Positions 1 through 8,977 of a DNA stretch of 64,000 bases are shown here, one piece after another (the first letter of the stretch is position 1; each line of letters opens with the position of its first letter). Under the pieces are notes generated by a model that saw nothing but the letters and a program-made list of their open reading frames with translations, did no database searches and had not been told where the DNA came from. The stretch is from contig NZ_CP072333.1 of the NCBI RefSeq assembly GCF_018127745.1, positions 1-64,000 of the forward strand, written 5' to 3'. The stretch comes from Porphyromonas sp. oral taxon 275. GTDB lineage: Bacteria > Bacteroidota > Bacteroidia > Bacteroidales > Porphyromonadaceae. Position numbers and translations under genes: made by a program.

Positions 1-114
1 CTTACGCCCGACGAAGCGAAGGCGCAGCGCCGCTCCGCCTATGAGCTCGCCAAGCGTGCCGACTGGGAGCTCTTCTACCGCCACTACGAGGACGCCTACC
101 GCCTCCTCGGCTAA
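1..114 (+). CDS. C-terminal end of a gene, possibly GT3-type glycogen/starch synthase
   Basis: An open frame enters from the left edge and stops at TAA 112-114, giving 37 residues rich in Arg, Glu and Tyr. The tail (ELAKRADWELFYRHYEDAYR) resembles the last helix of Bacteroidetes glycosyltransferases of the glycogen synthase type, but this is recalled similarity over a very short piece. A strong hairpin terminator follows 60 bp downstream, which supports a real gene end. The function is uncertain because the catalytic part lies outside the window. Confidence 0.4.
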   Translation, partial: LTPDEAKAQRRSAYELAKRADWELFYRHYEDAYRLLG

Positions 115-176
115 GGCCGCTCCGCTCTGTCGTCTAAGGCCTCCCGACTCTGTCGGTAAGCCTCCGACCCCGTCTT

Positions 177-223
177 AAAAAGCCAGGGGGCACAGCGCCA
201 TCGCGCTGTGCCCCCTGCTTTTT
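177..223 (+). terminator. Rho-independent terminator
   Basis: A perfect 15-bp GC-rich stem (184-198 with 203-217, loop CATC) is preceded by an A run and followed by CTTTTTC. It ends the partial gene at the left edge. Confidence 0.85.
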
Positions 224-267
224 CTAGTCCTTTGGCCTGCCTCTACCTGCCCTCTATCCCCTTCGAA

Positions 268-298
268 ATTAAATGTGCCCCTTGCTCTAAATTAAAAG
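268..298 (+). repeat. Fic-flanking two-part motif, copy 1
   Basis: ATTAAATGTG, 13 bp of unrelated spacer, then ATTAAAAG. It is followed 4 bp later by TACTTTCG (303-310) and is bracketed by an 8-bp inverted repeat CTTCGAAA/TTTCGAAG (261-268, 306-313). Confidence 0.7.
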
Positions 299-357
299 TG
301 GGTACTTTCGAAGTGGTATATAAGAGGCTGTGATACTAATGCTTGGGTGTGGTCAAA

Positions 358-388
358 ATTAAATGTGTATCTTTATCCCAATTAAAAG
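358..388 (+). repeat. Fic-flanking two-part motif, copy 2
   Basis: Same ATTAAATGTG-N13-ATTAAAAG layout as copy 1, ending 14 bp before the Fic start. TACTTTTG (393-400), a match to the Bacteroidetes -7 element, follows at the same distance as TACTTTCG follows copy 1. The motif may therefore be part of a promoter or operator of the Fic gene. Confidence 0.7.
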
Positions 389-402
389 AAACTACTTTTG
401 CT

Positions 403-1557
403 ATGGCTACAACTCACCACTATCCCTTAGAGATGATCGAGCCCGCCTTCACGAGCGAGCTCGCTGGCTTGATTATCGAGCTCGAGAAGCTACGTGTGCG
501 TGCCTTGCCTCGGACGACGCCCGAGCCTCTGTTCCTAGAGTTGAAGGAATTTTTCCATACACTTGAGAGCGTGGGTTCGGCACGTATTGAGGGGAATAAT
601 ACGACAGTGGCGGAGTACTTCGAGGCCAAGGAGGAGCATCGCCAAGGAGGGCATACTATGCCCGAAGAGATACGTGAGATCGAGAACCTGGAGCAGGCAA
701 TGTCCTTCGTGGAGCAAATGATGCTGGAGGAGCGACCGATTGATGGGTTCTTCGTGCGCAACCTGCAGCAGCTTGCGGTCTCCGGCCTAGAGGCGGAAGG
801 GGACAGCAATGCGGGAGCGTATCGAGAGCATAATGTGCGTATCAGTGGCGCGGAGCATCAGCCGCCCGAGGCGAGCCGTGTGCCTGACTATATGCGTGAG
901 CTCTTTGACTTCCTCGCCCAGCCTCTGGATGCGCGCTTTGACCTACTCAAGATCGCGCTGGCGCATCATCGCTTTGTATGGATCCACCCCTTCGGCAATG
1001 GTAATGGGCGTACGGTGCGTCTCTTGACCTATGCCTTGCTACTGCGCTATGGCTTTGGCCTGGATGTGGCGGGTGGGATCATCAACCCGACGGCAATCTT
1101 CTGCAACGATCGCTCGGAGTATTATAGGCTCCTTGCTGGGGCTGATAGGGGAGAGGCGCAGGGGCTAGAGGCTTGGTGCACCTACGTCCTCTCGGGGCTG
1201 AAGCGCGAGAAGGAGAAGGTCGATAAGCTCTGCGACTATGACTACGTGCGCGATCAGCTCTTGTTCCCCGCGCTAACTTATAGTTTGGAGCGCCAGCATA
1301 TCACGGAGGAGGAGCGGCGGCTGATGGAGCGGGCTGTGCGCCGCGAGCTTATACAGAACGAAGATGTGCGTGAGCTCTATCCTCAGGCTAGCTCCTCAAC
1401 AGCCTCGCAGAAGCTCAAGAAGCTTCGCGGCCGCCAATTCTTAGTTCCCCTTCACAATAATTCTCGAGTGTATCGTCCCTGCTTTACTCAGAGTGTCCTG
1501 AGGCGTGGGCTGATGCGTGCCCTCGATAAGGAGGGCTTCCTGCCCGTCAAGCCCTAA
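403..1557 (+). CDS. Fic family protein, probable AMP-transferase (class II)
   Basis: This 384-residue protein carries a full Fic core motif, HPFGNGNGRTVR, at about residues 195-206, with the catalytic His and phosphate-binding Gly/Arg residues intact. An N-terminal SARIEGN (about 59-65) fits the inhibitory helix (S/T)xxxE(G/N) of class II Fic proteins, so the enzyme is probably self-inhibited. Such proteins usually transfer AMP from ATP to a hydroxyl of a target protein. The C-terminal 100 residues look like a winged-helix DNA-binding region (inference). I chose ATG 403; a TTG at 343 would extend the frame through repeat copy 2, and if TACTTTTG 393-400 is the promoter the start may be ATG 433. 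The gene stands alone, with two copies of the ATTAAATGTG/ATTAAAAG motif on each side. No partner antitoxin gene is seen. Confidence 0.85.
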   Translation: MATTHHYPLEMIEPAFTSELAGLIIELEKLRVRALPRTTPEPLFLELKEFFHTLESVGSARIEGNNTTVAEYFEAKEEHRQGGHTMPEEIREIENLEQAMSFVEQMMLEERPIDGFFVRNLQQLAVSGLEAEGDSNAGAYREHNVRISGAEHQPPEASRVPDYMRELFDFLAQPLDARFDLLKIALAHHRFVWIHPFGNGNGRTVRLLTYALLLRYGFGLDVAGGIINPTAIFCNDRSEYYRLLAGADRGEAQGLEAWCTYVLSGLKREKEKVDKLCDYDYVRDQLLFPALTYSLERQHITEEERRLMERAVRRELIQNEDVRELYPQASSSTASQKLKKLRGRQFLVPLHNNSRVYRPCFTQSVLRRGLMRALDKEGFLPVKP

Positions 1558-1589
1558 GCGTGCATTCCTCGGTGCTTTCCCTGCCCCAG

Positions 1590-1620
1590 ATTAAATGTGG
1601 CCCTTGCTTCAAATTAAAAG
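1590..1620 (+). repeat. Fic-flanking two-part motif, copy 3
   Basis: ATTAAATGTG-N13-ATTAAAAG, 32 bp after the Fic stop codon. The spacer (GCCCTTGCTTCAA) is close to that of copy 1, so copies 1 and 3 are the most alike and sit on opposite sides of the gene. Confidence 0.7.
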
Positions 1621-1679
1621 TGGGTGCTCGTACAGGATTTGTTAATAGCTTGTTCCCCTATTGTTTAGGCGGGTTGCAA

Positions 1680-1710
1680 ATTAAATGTGGGCTGTGGGGT
1701 GAATTAAAAG
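1680..1710 (+). repeat. Fic-flanking two-part motif, copy 4
   Basis: Fourth copy, again with exactly 13 bp between the two half-sites. Past it there is only a run of 11 G (1799-1809) and a terminator before the tRNA genes; no gene is seen in 1558-1878. Confidence 0.7.
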
Positions 1711-1815
1711 TCAGCCTCCTCGGAGCAGGGTGAGGCTACTCGGGCTGCAAAGGGGGAGAGTTGCTCGGCCAAGGCTGGGCCTGAGCTCTGATGAAAGTGG
1801 GGGGGGGGGTAAAAG

Positions 1816-1852
1816 CAAAGCGAGCACATCGGCTATCGATGTGCTCGCTTTG
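1816..1852 (-). terminator. Terminator of the tRNA-Tyr/tRNA-Gly unit
   Basis: A perfect 16-bp stem (1816-1831 with 1837-1852), with AAAA on its plus-strand left side, that is TTTT after the hairpin when read on the minus strand. It lies just past the 3' end of tRNA-Gly. Confidence 0.8.
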
Positions 1853-1878
1853 TTTAATCGCCTGTGGGAGCGCTCTAG

Positions 1879-1951
1879 AGCGGAAGACGGGGCTCAAACC
1901 CGCGACCCTTAGCTTGGAAGGCTAATGCTCTATCAACTGAGCTACTTCCGC
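1879..1951 (-). tRNA. tRNA-Gly (TCC)
   Basis: A 73-nt cloverleaf on the minus strand: acceptor GCGGAAG/CTTCCGC, anticodon stem TTAGC/GCTAA with loop CTTCCAA giving anticodon TCC, T-loop GGTTTGAGCC. No CCA is encoded. Confidence 0.95.
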
Positions 1952-1970
1952 AGTCCTTGCATTGGAGTAG

Positions 1971-2053
1971 TGGGCAGTGATGGATTCGAACCACCGAAGG
2001 CGTAAGCCAGCTGAGTTACAGTCAGCCCCATTTGGCCACTCTGGTAACTGCCC
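1971..2053 (-). tRNA. tRNA-Tyr (GTA)
   Basis: An 83-nt class II tRNA with a long variable arm; acceptor GGGCAGT/ACTGCCC and anticodon loop CTGTAAC give anticodon GTA. It lies 19 bp upstream of tRNA-Gly and is probably co-transcribed with it. Confidence 0.95.
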
Positions 2054-2084
2054 TTTCCGTTTGTTTGCAGTGCAAAGATACAGA

Positions 2085-2576
2085 CTATTTTCCAATTACG
2101 CAAATAGGCCGGCACATCTTCAGCGCCGTCTCGGCAGCCTCCGCGCCCTTATTACCTAGTTTGCCGCCTGCTCGGTCCTCGGCCTGTGCCATGGTCTCCG
2201 TAGTCAGCACGCCGAAAATGACGGGCGCCGTGGAGGGCTTAGTCTCGGCATTGAGCAGCGCGAGGCCCTGCGTCACGCCCTGACAGATGTAGTCGAAGTG
2301 TGGGGTATCCCCGCGCACGACGCAGCCAATGGCGATGATGGCATCGTAGCCCTCGGCCTTGAGGCGTGCCGAGGCGTTGATGAGCTCGAAGGCCCCTGGT
2401 ACGCGCATCGTGCAGATCTCGGCCGCACCCTGACGGCGGAGTACCTCGACAGCACCCAGATAGAGGGGCTCGGTGATGTTGCTATTCCACTCGGCGACGG
2501 CGACGGCCACGCGAAGCCCCTCGGCAGAGGGGACTTCGCTGTGGTAGCTCGCCTTGATATAGTCGATGGTAGACAT
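2085..2576 (-). CDS. ribH: 6,7-dimethyl-8-ribityllumazine synthase
   Basis: This 163-residue protein condenses 5-amino-6-ribitylaminouracil with dihydroxybutanone phosphate, the step before riboflavin synthase. The family motifs are clear: AEWNSNIT near residue 28 for substrate binding, [10 protein letters not shown] near 58, the [15 protein letters not shown] segment near 83 holding the catalytic His, and VIFGVLTTE near 118. Length is normal for the family. It starts 11 bp after the TPR gene stop, so the two form an operon read from the promoter at 3329-3336. Confidence 0.95.
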   Translation of the reverse strand: MSTIDYIKASYHSEVPSAEGLRVAVAVAEWNSNITEPLYLGAVEVLRRQGAAEICTMRVPGAFELINASARLKAEGYDAIIAIGCVVRGDTPHFDYICQGVTQGLALLNAETKPSTAPVIFGVLTTETMAQAEDRAGGKLGNKGAEAAETALKMCRPICVIGK

Positions 2577-2587
2577 GCCGCGGGCGC

Positions 2588-3283
2588 TTACTTAGCCTGT
2601 GCGGCCTGAGCGCGGATCAGGTCGGCCTCTACACGCTCAGCGTCTGCCGTGTTGGTGTAGTACTTGTCCTTGACCTGCTGATAGGCGGCGATGGCCTTGT
2701 CGTACTTACCGAGCTTCTCGTACACGTGGCCTGCCTTGATGAGGCAGCTAGGTGAGATAGCCTCGCTGTCGGCGAGCTTGGCAGCGCTCTCGTAGGCCTT
2801 GACGGCGTCCTCGTACTTGCCGAGCTGAACGTAGCAGTCACCCATCATACGCTGGATGGAGGGAGCGATGAGCTCGTCGTCCGAGGCGAACTTCTGCAGC
2901 TCTGCGAGCGCTTCCTGATACTTGCCCATGTCGTAGAGGCAGATGCCGCTGTAGGCGTGGGCGAGCTTGCCTGCGTCCGTCCCGGAGTAGCTCTTAGCGA
3001 TGGCTTCGAAGCCTGGGCTAGCAGCGCCAGCACCCTTGAGGGCTAGGCTGTCCTCGCCGGCGATGAACTGGGACTCGGCTACGTAGAGCTGGTTGGCAGC
3101 CTTGATGCCCTTGGGCTCGTGCACGAACTTGTAGTAGGCGAAGGCGCCGAGAGCAAGGATGACGACGACGCCGAGAGCGATGAGGAGCTTCTTGCCGTGA
3201 CGCTCGAAGAAGTCCTCACCCTGTAGGATCTTCTCGTCGATGGTGTCCAGGGCGTCCTGGCCACGATGTTCCTGTAGTGACAT
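2588..3283 (-). CDS. Tetratricopeptide-repeat membrane-anchored protein
   Basis: A 231-residue protein with a charged cytoplasmic N-terminus, one membrane segment at about residues 33-50 ([20 protein letters not shown]), and an outward-facing domain of TPR-like helix pairs from about 85 to 215 (motifs such as [16 protein letters not shown] and [15 protein letters not shown]). The layout resembles the YfgM/DUF2133-type TPR proteins that work with secretion or periplasmic chaperones, but the exact partner is unknown. First gene of the operon with ribH. The promoter TATCTTTG lies 46 bp upstream. Confidence 0.8.
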   Translation of the reverse strand: MSLQEHRGQDALDTIDEKILQGEDFFERHGKKLLIALGVVVILALGAFAYYKFVHEPKGIKAANQLYVAESQFIAGEDSLALKGAGAASPGFEAIAKSYSGTDAGKLAHAYSGICLYDMGKYQEALAELQKFASDDELIAPSIQRMMGDCYVQLGKYEDAVKAYESAAKLADSEAISPSCLIKAGHVYEKLGKYDKAIAAYQQVKDKYYTNTADAERVEADLIRAQAAQAK

Positions 3284-3328
3284 AGCTGTCTTATGTAGTT
3301 ATTATTGTATTCAGTTGATTCAGCCTCG

Positions 3329-3336
3329 CAAAGATA
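3329..3336 (-). promoter_or_regulatory. -7 promoter element of the TPR-ribH operon
   Basis: Minus strand TATCTTTG, a perfect Bacteroidetes -7 box, 46 bp before the TPR start. Confidence 0.75.
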
Positions 3337-3551
3337 CGACTTTTGGGGCTATTGCGCGGCATAGGGAGCTGCCCGTGCTTTGCCGTGCATCCTACGCCTC
3401 GAGCTGGGGCGACGAGGGGCAAGGCTCGTCCTTGGGCTAAGGCTCCCTGAGGTGCGCTTCTCCCTCAGTCGGCTGAGCCTTGATCCCTTAGCTTCCCGTG
3501 TGGCACCTCGGGGGAGGAAGCTCGGCCGTCGGGGCTCGGGCAAAAAGCAGC

Positions 3552-3582
3552 CCGCCCTCACGACACAGGGTCGTGAGGGCGG
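3552..3582 (-). terminator. Terminator of rpsO
   Basis: 12-bp stem CCGCCCTCACGA/TCGTGAGGGCGG with an AAAAAGC flank on the plus strand, which is a T run downstream on the minus strand. Confidence 0.75.
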
Positions 3583-3621
3583 ACGCTTGCTTTTATCTAG
3601 TGTGTGACTAGGTCTACACTA

Positions 3622-3894
3622 CTAGCGACGGATGCCGAGCTCCTTGATGATAGCACGATAGCGCTCGATGTCTACCTTCTGGAGATAGTCGAGCATACGG
3701 CGGCGCTTACCGATGATCATCTTGAGCGCGCGCTGCGTGCTGTAGTCCTTACGGTTGGACTTGAGGTGCTCCGTCAGGTGAGCGATGCGGAAGGTGAAGA
3801 GCGCGATCTGGCTCTCGGGGCTACCCGTATCGGTGGCACCCTTACCGTGCTTGGCGAAGAGTTCGGCCTTCTTCGCGGAATCGATATAAGACAT
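3622..3894 (-). CDS. rpsO: 30S ribosomal protein S15
   Basis: A 90-residue protein that binds 16S rRNA early in small-subunit assembly. It shows the family pattern: [16 protein letters not shown] near residue 21, [19 protein letters not shown] near 39, and KRRRMLDYL near 63. Standard length. It is monocistronic between its own promoter at 3994-4001 and a terminator at 3552-3582. Confidence 0.97.
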   Translation of the reverse strand: MSYIDSAKKAELFAKHGKGATDTGSPESQIALFTFRIAHLTEHLKSNRKDYSTQRALKMIIGKRRRMLDYLQKVDIERYRAIIKELGIRR

Positions 3895-3993
3895 GACTTA
3901 TAACTGTTTGAAATGAAACAAAATACCGACATCGCCAGCGGGGCGCCTCGCTTACACGGGGCTGGTCGACAGACGATGTGCGGATCGACGCGG

Positions 3994-4001
3994 CAAAGAT
4001 A
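3994..4001 (-). promoter_or_regulatory. -7 promoter element of rpsO
   Basis: Minus strand TATCTTTG, about 100 bp before the rpsO start. The leader of about 90 nt could carry the usual S15 autoregulatory structure; I did not resolve one. Confidence 0.7.
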
Positions 4002-4122
4002 CGAAGAATCCGCGGCACCACCAGCATCCGCTCCCCTGCCTTATCCCTATCTCCCGCGGCTAAGCCTCTCAGTGGGGGAGGGGACTGTGTGCAATATGTA
4101 GAGCGGCGTGGGACAAAAGCAG

Positions 4123-4155
4123 AGCGGGACGCCATCCGTAGGATAGCGTCCCGCT
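4123..4155 (-). terminator. Terminator of the tRNA-Lys pair
   Basis: Stem AGCGGGACGC/GCGTCCCGCT with an inner ATCC/GGAT pairing, and an A run on its plus-strand left side. It lies 5 bp past the second tRNA-Lys. Confidence 0.7.
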
Positions 4156-4159
4156 CGTG

Positions 4160-4232
4160 TGACCCCGGTGAGGCTCGAACTCACGACCCAGTGATTAAGA
4201 GTCACTTGCTCTACCAACTGAGCTACAGAGTC
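4160..4232 (-). tRNA. tRNA-Lys (CTT), second copy
   Basis: A 73-nt cloverleaf with anticodon stem AGTGA/TCACT and loop CTCTTAA (anticodon CTT). It is identical in sequence to the copy at 4257-4329. Confidence 0.95.
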
Positions 4233-4256
4233 AAAATGATTTGTGAGCGGAAGTGG

Positions 4257-4329
4257 TGACCCCGGTGAGGCTCGAACTCACGACCCAGTGATTAAGAGTC
4301 ACTTGCTCTACCAACTGAGCTACAGAGTC
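4257..4329 (-). tRNA. tRNA-Lys (CTT), first copy
   Basis: Identical to the tRNA-Lys 24 bp downstream; the pair is transcribed from the promoter at 4394-4401. Confidence 0.95.
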
Positions 4330-4393
4330 ATTTAGGTTGGCGCTTACCCTCGCCCCGCCTTGGCGGGAAGAGGTCTCCGTCACAAATCGAGTG

Positions 4394-4401
4394 CAAAGGT
4401 A
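4394..4401 (-). promoter_or_regulatory. -7 promoter element of the tRNA-Lys pair
   Basis: Minus strand TACCTTTG, 65 bp before the first tRNA-Lys. The rest of 4402-4700 shows no gene. Confidence 0.7.
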
Positions 4402-4709
4402 GAGAAAAATCAGCGAATATCCAAATCAAGCAGCAAAGAGCCTTGCGAAAAAGCTCAGACCAGCCGCTCCCCTTTGTGCGACGAGCCCTGCCACAGCAGC
4501 TACAGCAACAAAGCACGCACTGCGGCGAAGCGAAGCTATAAGGCCTACGACCCCACAAAGCATACAGGAGAGCAGCGCAGCCCAAAGCCGAGCGAAGCGG
4601 CTACATGCAAGGAGCGCAGCGGGGTAGGAGTGCAGCGGAGCAATGCAGCGCGTGACGACAGGACAGCCTCCCCTCGGGATAAGGGTAGCAGCTCAGAGGG
4701 GATAAAAGA

Positions 4710-4747
4710 GACCGCTCGCAGTAGGCATGAGCCTACCGCGAGCGGTC
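4710..4747 (-). terminator. Terminator of dnaK
   Basis: Stem GACCGCTCGC/GCGAGCGGTC continued by inner GTAGGC/GCCTAC, with an A-rich left flank on the plus strand. It starts 28 bp past the dnaK stop. Confidence 0.8.
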
Positions 4748-4775
4748 GTTTAGGGGGATTGGGGAGGAAGGGGGC

Positions 4776-6680
<1,905 letters not shown>

Positions 6681-7049
6681 AATGTTCTATTCTTTTTGTT
6701 TGTCTATTTACGTTGTTAGGTCTTGCGAGCGGGGCGGAGGCTCCATGATGTCGCCCGCTTCACCTGAGATCCCGCGGGTGCTGTCGCGCCACAGCGGGAG
6801 GCGGTGAGGGGCTTCATCTATAGGAGTCTAAACTCACACTCACGCCCTACTTAAGGCAAAGGCTGTGCCAGCGAGCCGCCTGACGCACTGTCTGCCAAAG
6901 TGTCTGCTTCGCCCCCGCTTCCCGCCTCCTCATGCTGTCATCGCGGCCGTCTCGTGGCATCTGTGGCGGGCTCGGAATGGCAGCCAGGCGAAGGAAGGCG
7001 GGTGCTGTACCCCAAGGCGGGCCAAGCTCCGCACCGCCTGGGGGCTAAG

Positions 7050-7132
7050 CTGAGGGATATCCCTCAGCCGTCTGACTGATATCCATCGCAGCGCTGACTG
7101 CCGTCCCTCAGCGACCTGACTGATATCGGTCC
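7050..7132. repeat. Four-unit GAGGGATATC repeat, locus A
   Basis: Four units of about 22 bp: a perfect CTGAGGGATATCCCTCAG, then three CTGACTG-type units. The rest of the dnaK-hpf gap (6681-7384) shows no gene. Confidence 0.75.
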
Positions 7133-7305
7133 CCACGCCTCGGGCTAAGGAGGTGCAGCGTCCCAGCGCACAGCAGCTGCCCTACCCGCCCGACAAGGCA
7201 CGCCCGCCCCATCGGCCGCACTCCCTCCTATATTAAATACGCGCGCGGGCGTGCTGGGGACGGCTGCCTGAGGCCAGGGGGACAAGCGGGGCGGACAAAA
7301 GACGA

Positions 7306-7338
7306 GCGCGGCCTAGCACCGTATGTGCTAGGCCGCGC
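7306..7338 (-). terminator. Terminator of hpf
   Basis: 13-bp stem GCGCGGCCTAGCA/TGCTAGGCCGCGC with CAAAAG on its plus-strand left side. Confidence 0.75.
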
Positions 7339-7384
7339 CTTGGCTTGCCCTCGTGGGCAGATGCTGTATGTAGAGCTCTGGGGC

Positions 7385-7672
7385 TTACTGTTCCTTATGC
7401 TTCTCTAGCTTGCGCTTGAGGGCGTCGATGCAGAGGTCGACGGCCTCCTCGAAGCTATTGCCCGTCTTCTCGACGAAGAGATCGGGTCCGCCCACCTGGA
7501 GCTTGATCGAGGCTTCCTTATTGTTCGACACCTCGGGCTTGACGACCTTGAGCACGACCTCAGCGCGCTGGATATCGTCGGCGAAGCGGTTGAGCTTCTC
7601 GAGCTTCTTGTGGATGAATTCCTTCAGCTGGAGGCTAGCATCGAAATGCAGGGCTTGAATGCGGATGTCCAT
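7385..7672 (-). CDS. hpf: Ribosome hibernation-promoting factor, short form
   Basis: A 95-residue protein starting MDIRIQALHFDASLQLKEF, matching the HPF/YfiA fold with pattern FIHKKLEKLNRF near residue 19 and an EAVDLCIDALKRKLEKHKE C-terminal helix. It binds idle ribosomes in stationary phase and blocks the tRNA sites. It lacks the C-terminal dimerization domain of long HPF. The frame is open further upstream, but ATG 7672 fits the family start and the promoter at 7755-7762. Confidence 0.9.
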   Translation of the reverse strand: MDIRIQALHFDASLQLKEFIHKKLEKLNRFADDIQRAEVVLKVVKPEVSNNKEASIKLQVGGPDLFVEKTGNSFEEAVDLCIDALKRKLEKHKEQ

Positions 7673-7754
7673 AGTTGTAGCGTAGTTAGTCCCCCGTAGG
7701 GGAGGTGAGACCATAGTGGACAAGGTACGGGGCGCTCCCCTCATACCTTCAGTT

Positions 7755-7762
7755 CAAAGGTA
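7755..7762 (-). promoter_or_regulatory. -7 promoter element of hpf
   Basis: Minus strand TACCTTTG, 83 bp before ATG 7672. Confidence 0.65.
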
Positions 7763-7882
7763 GGTAAAAAGATCCTGAACTGCAAGCCCCTTAGCAGCGC
7801 TACCGCGCTCCTCTCGGGAGGGCGGCCCGAGGCGCGAAGTGTAAAAACCTGCACCGAAATACAGGAAGTGTGCAGCTTTGTT

Positions 7883-7890
7883 TATCTTTG
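7883..7890 (+). promoter_or_regulatory. -7 promoter element of the small outer-membrane protein
   Basis: TATCTTTG, 56 bp before ATG 7947. Confidence 0.7.
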
Positions 7891-7946
7891 TCCTCGGGAA
7901 CTCCTCGGAGTCTCCCCCGCTTAACAAACTAATTATCGTATAGCAG

Positions 7947-8453
7947 ATGAAGAAATTTCTACTCGGAGTGCTTGCACTCCTCGGCACTACGGGCCTAGCA
8001 CAGGCGCAGGACGTCTTTGGCAAGGGTGATAAGATGATCAACCTCGGCCTCGGCCTGGGCTCCAGCTTCGGCTCTCTGAGCCTCCCCCCCATCTCCGCTA
8101 GCTTCGACTACGGCGTAGCTGACAACCTCATCAACGGAGACAACGGCTCGATCTCTGTCGGTGCGCAGGTCGGGTTCGCCGGCTCGAAGTATGCCAACAT
8201 CGGTCTCTTCGGTGCACGTGGTGCCTTCCACTACCAGTTCGCTCCCAAGCTCGACACCTACGCAGGGCTCATGCTGGGCTACAACTACGTGAACTGGAAG
8301 ACGGGCTACGACGCTAGCTTCTATAGCTACGACAGCTTTGGCTACAACGTGTTCATCGGGGCCCGCTACTTCTTCACCGACAAGATCGGTGCCTTCGCCG
8401 AACTCGGCTACGGGATCTCCTACACGACGCTTGGCGCCACCTTCCGCCTCTAA
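7947..8453 (+). CDS. Small outer-membrane beta-barrel protein
   Basis: A 168-residue secreted protein. Residues 1-20 form a signal peptide (KKFLLGVLALLGTTGLAQA). The mature part alternates hydrophobic and polar residues with many Gly, Tyr and Phe, typical of an 8-strand barrel, and ends with a strand finishing in an aromatic/hydrophobic residue (LGATFRL). Strand-like segments include SISVGAQVGFAG, YAGLMLGYNYVNW and YNVFIGARYFF. It resembles the porin-family OMP beta-barrel group; no substrate can be read from sequence. Monocistronic between a promoter at 7883 and a hairpin at 8496. Confidence 0.75.
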   Translation: MKKFLLGVLALLGTTGLAQAQDVFGKGDKMINLGLGLGSSFGSLSLPPISASFDYGVADNLINGDNGSISVGAQVGFAGSKYANIGLFGARGAFHYQFAPKLDTYAGLMLGYNYVNWKTGYDASFYSYDSFGYNVFIGARYFFTDKIGAFAELGYGISYTTLGATFRL

Positions 8454-8495
8454 GGTCTATCCCGGGCAGCCACACGGCTAGCCTCCCACATGACG

Positions 8496-8533
8496 GCGCG
8501 CCCCTCATCTCCAGGCTGAGATGAGGGGCGCGC
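8496..8533 (+). terminator. Terminator-like hairpin after the beta-barrel gene
   Basis: 15-bp perfect stem GCGCGCCCCTCATCT/AGATGAGGGGCGCGC, loop 8 nt; no T run follows. Confidence 0.6.
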
Positions 8534-8539
8534 TACATT

Positions 8540-8890
8540 AAGCGATCAGCCCCAGCCCGAAAGGAGGAGGGCTGAGGCTGCGCAGACAGGTATGTGTATC
8601 TCTGGTATTGATACTACACTGTGTGATCTAAGGTCAACGAATGATTGCTTCGAATTGGTACTACAAAGGTCTCTCTTTCCTAGGAGAAGACCAAGCCTAA
8701 ATAGCTCTGGAAGGGAGATTTAACAAAGGTTTACTGCCCGTCTCCTAGTGAAGAGCGCCCTGCCCGAGCGGCCTAGGGCAAGCTCTCAGAACTAAGAGGC
8801 TAAGGCCTAAGCCCTTGGGGTGGAGCACAGGGCGGAGACAAGGCGCGGCTCGGGCTGCAAAGGCTTGAGCCTTTTTACAACTATTAGCCC
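8540..8890. other. Intergenic stretch without a recognised gene
   Basis: About 350 bp between two convergent terminators. The middle (8590-8730) is richer in A/T than its surroundings and has CAAAGG words, but none makes a full TAnnTTTG box on either strand. No start-stop frame looks coding. Confidence 0.5.
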
Positions 8891-8896
8891 ACAAAA

Positions 8897-8944
8897 AGCG
8901 TCCCCCACAGCCCCGAATCGTAGGATCGGGCTGTGGGGGACGCT
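8897..8944 (-). terminator. Terminator of the metalloprotease genes
   Basis: 17-bp stem (8897-8913 with 8928-8944) with ACAAAA on the plus-strand left side, giving a T run after it on the minus strand. It lies 33 bp past the last gene of the Sus-type cluster. Confidence 0.85.
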
Positions 8945-8977
8945 CGCTAGAGGCTTCGCGCCTCGGGAGGAAGGCCT

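Noticed and set aside
343..402. Start of the Fic gene at TTG 343
   Set aside because: The added 20 residues translate the repeat motif copy 2 and a possible promoter box; ATG 403 starts directly before conserved sequence.
1730..1912. 60-residue frame before the tRNA genes
   Set aside because: It runs through the G11 run, the terminator and into tRNA-Gly; not coding.
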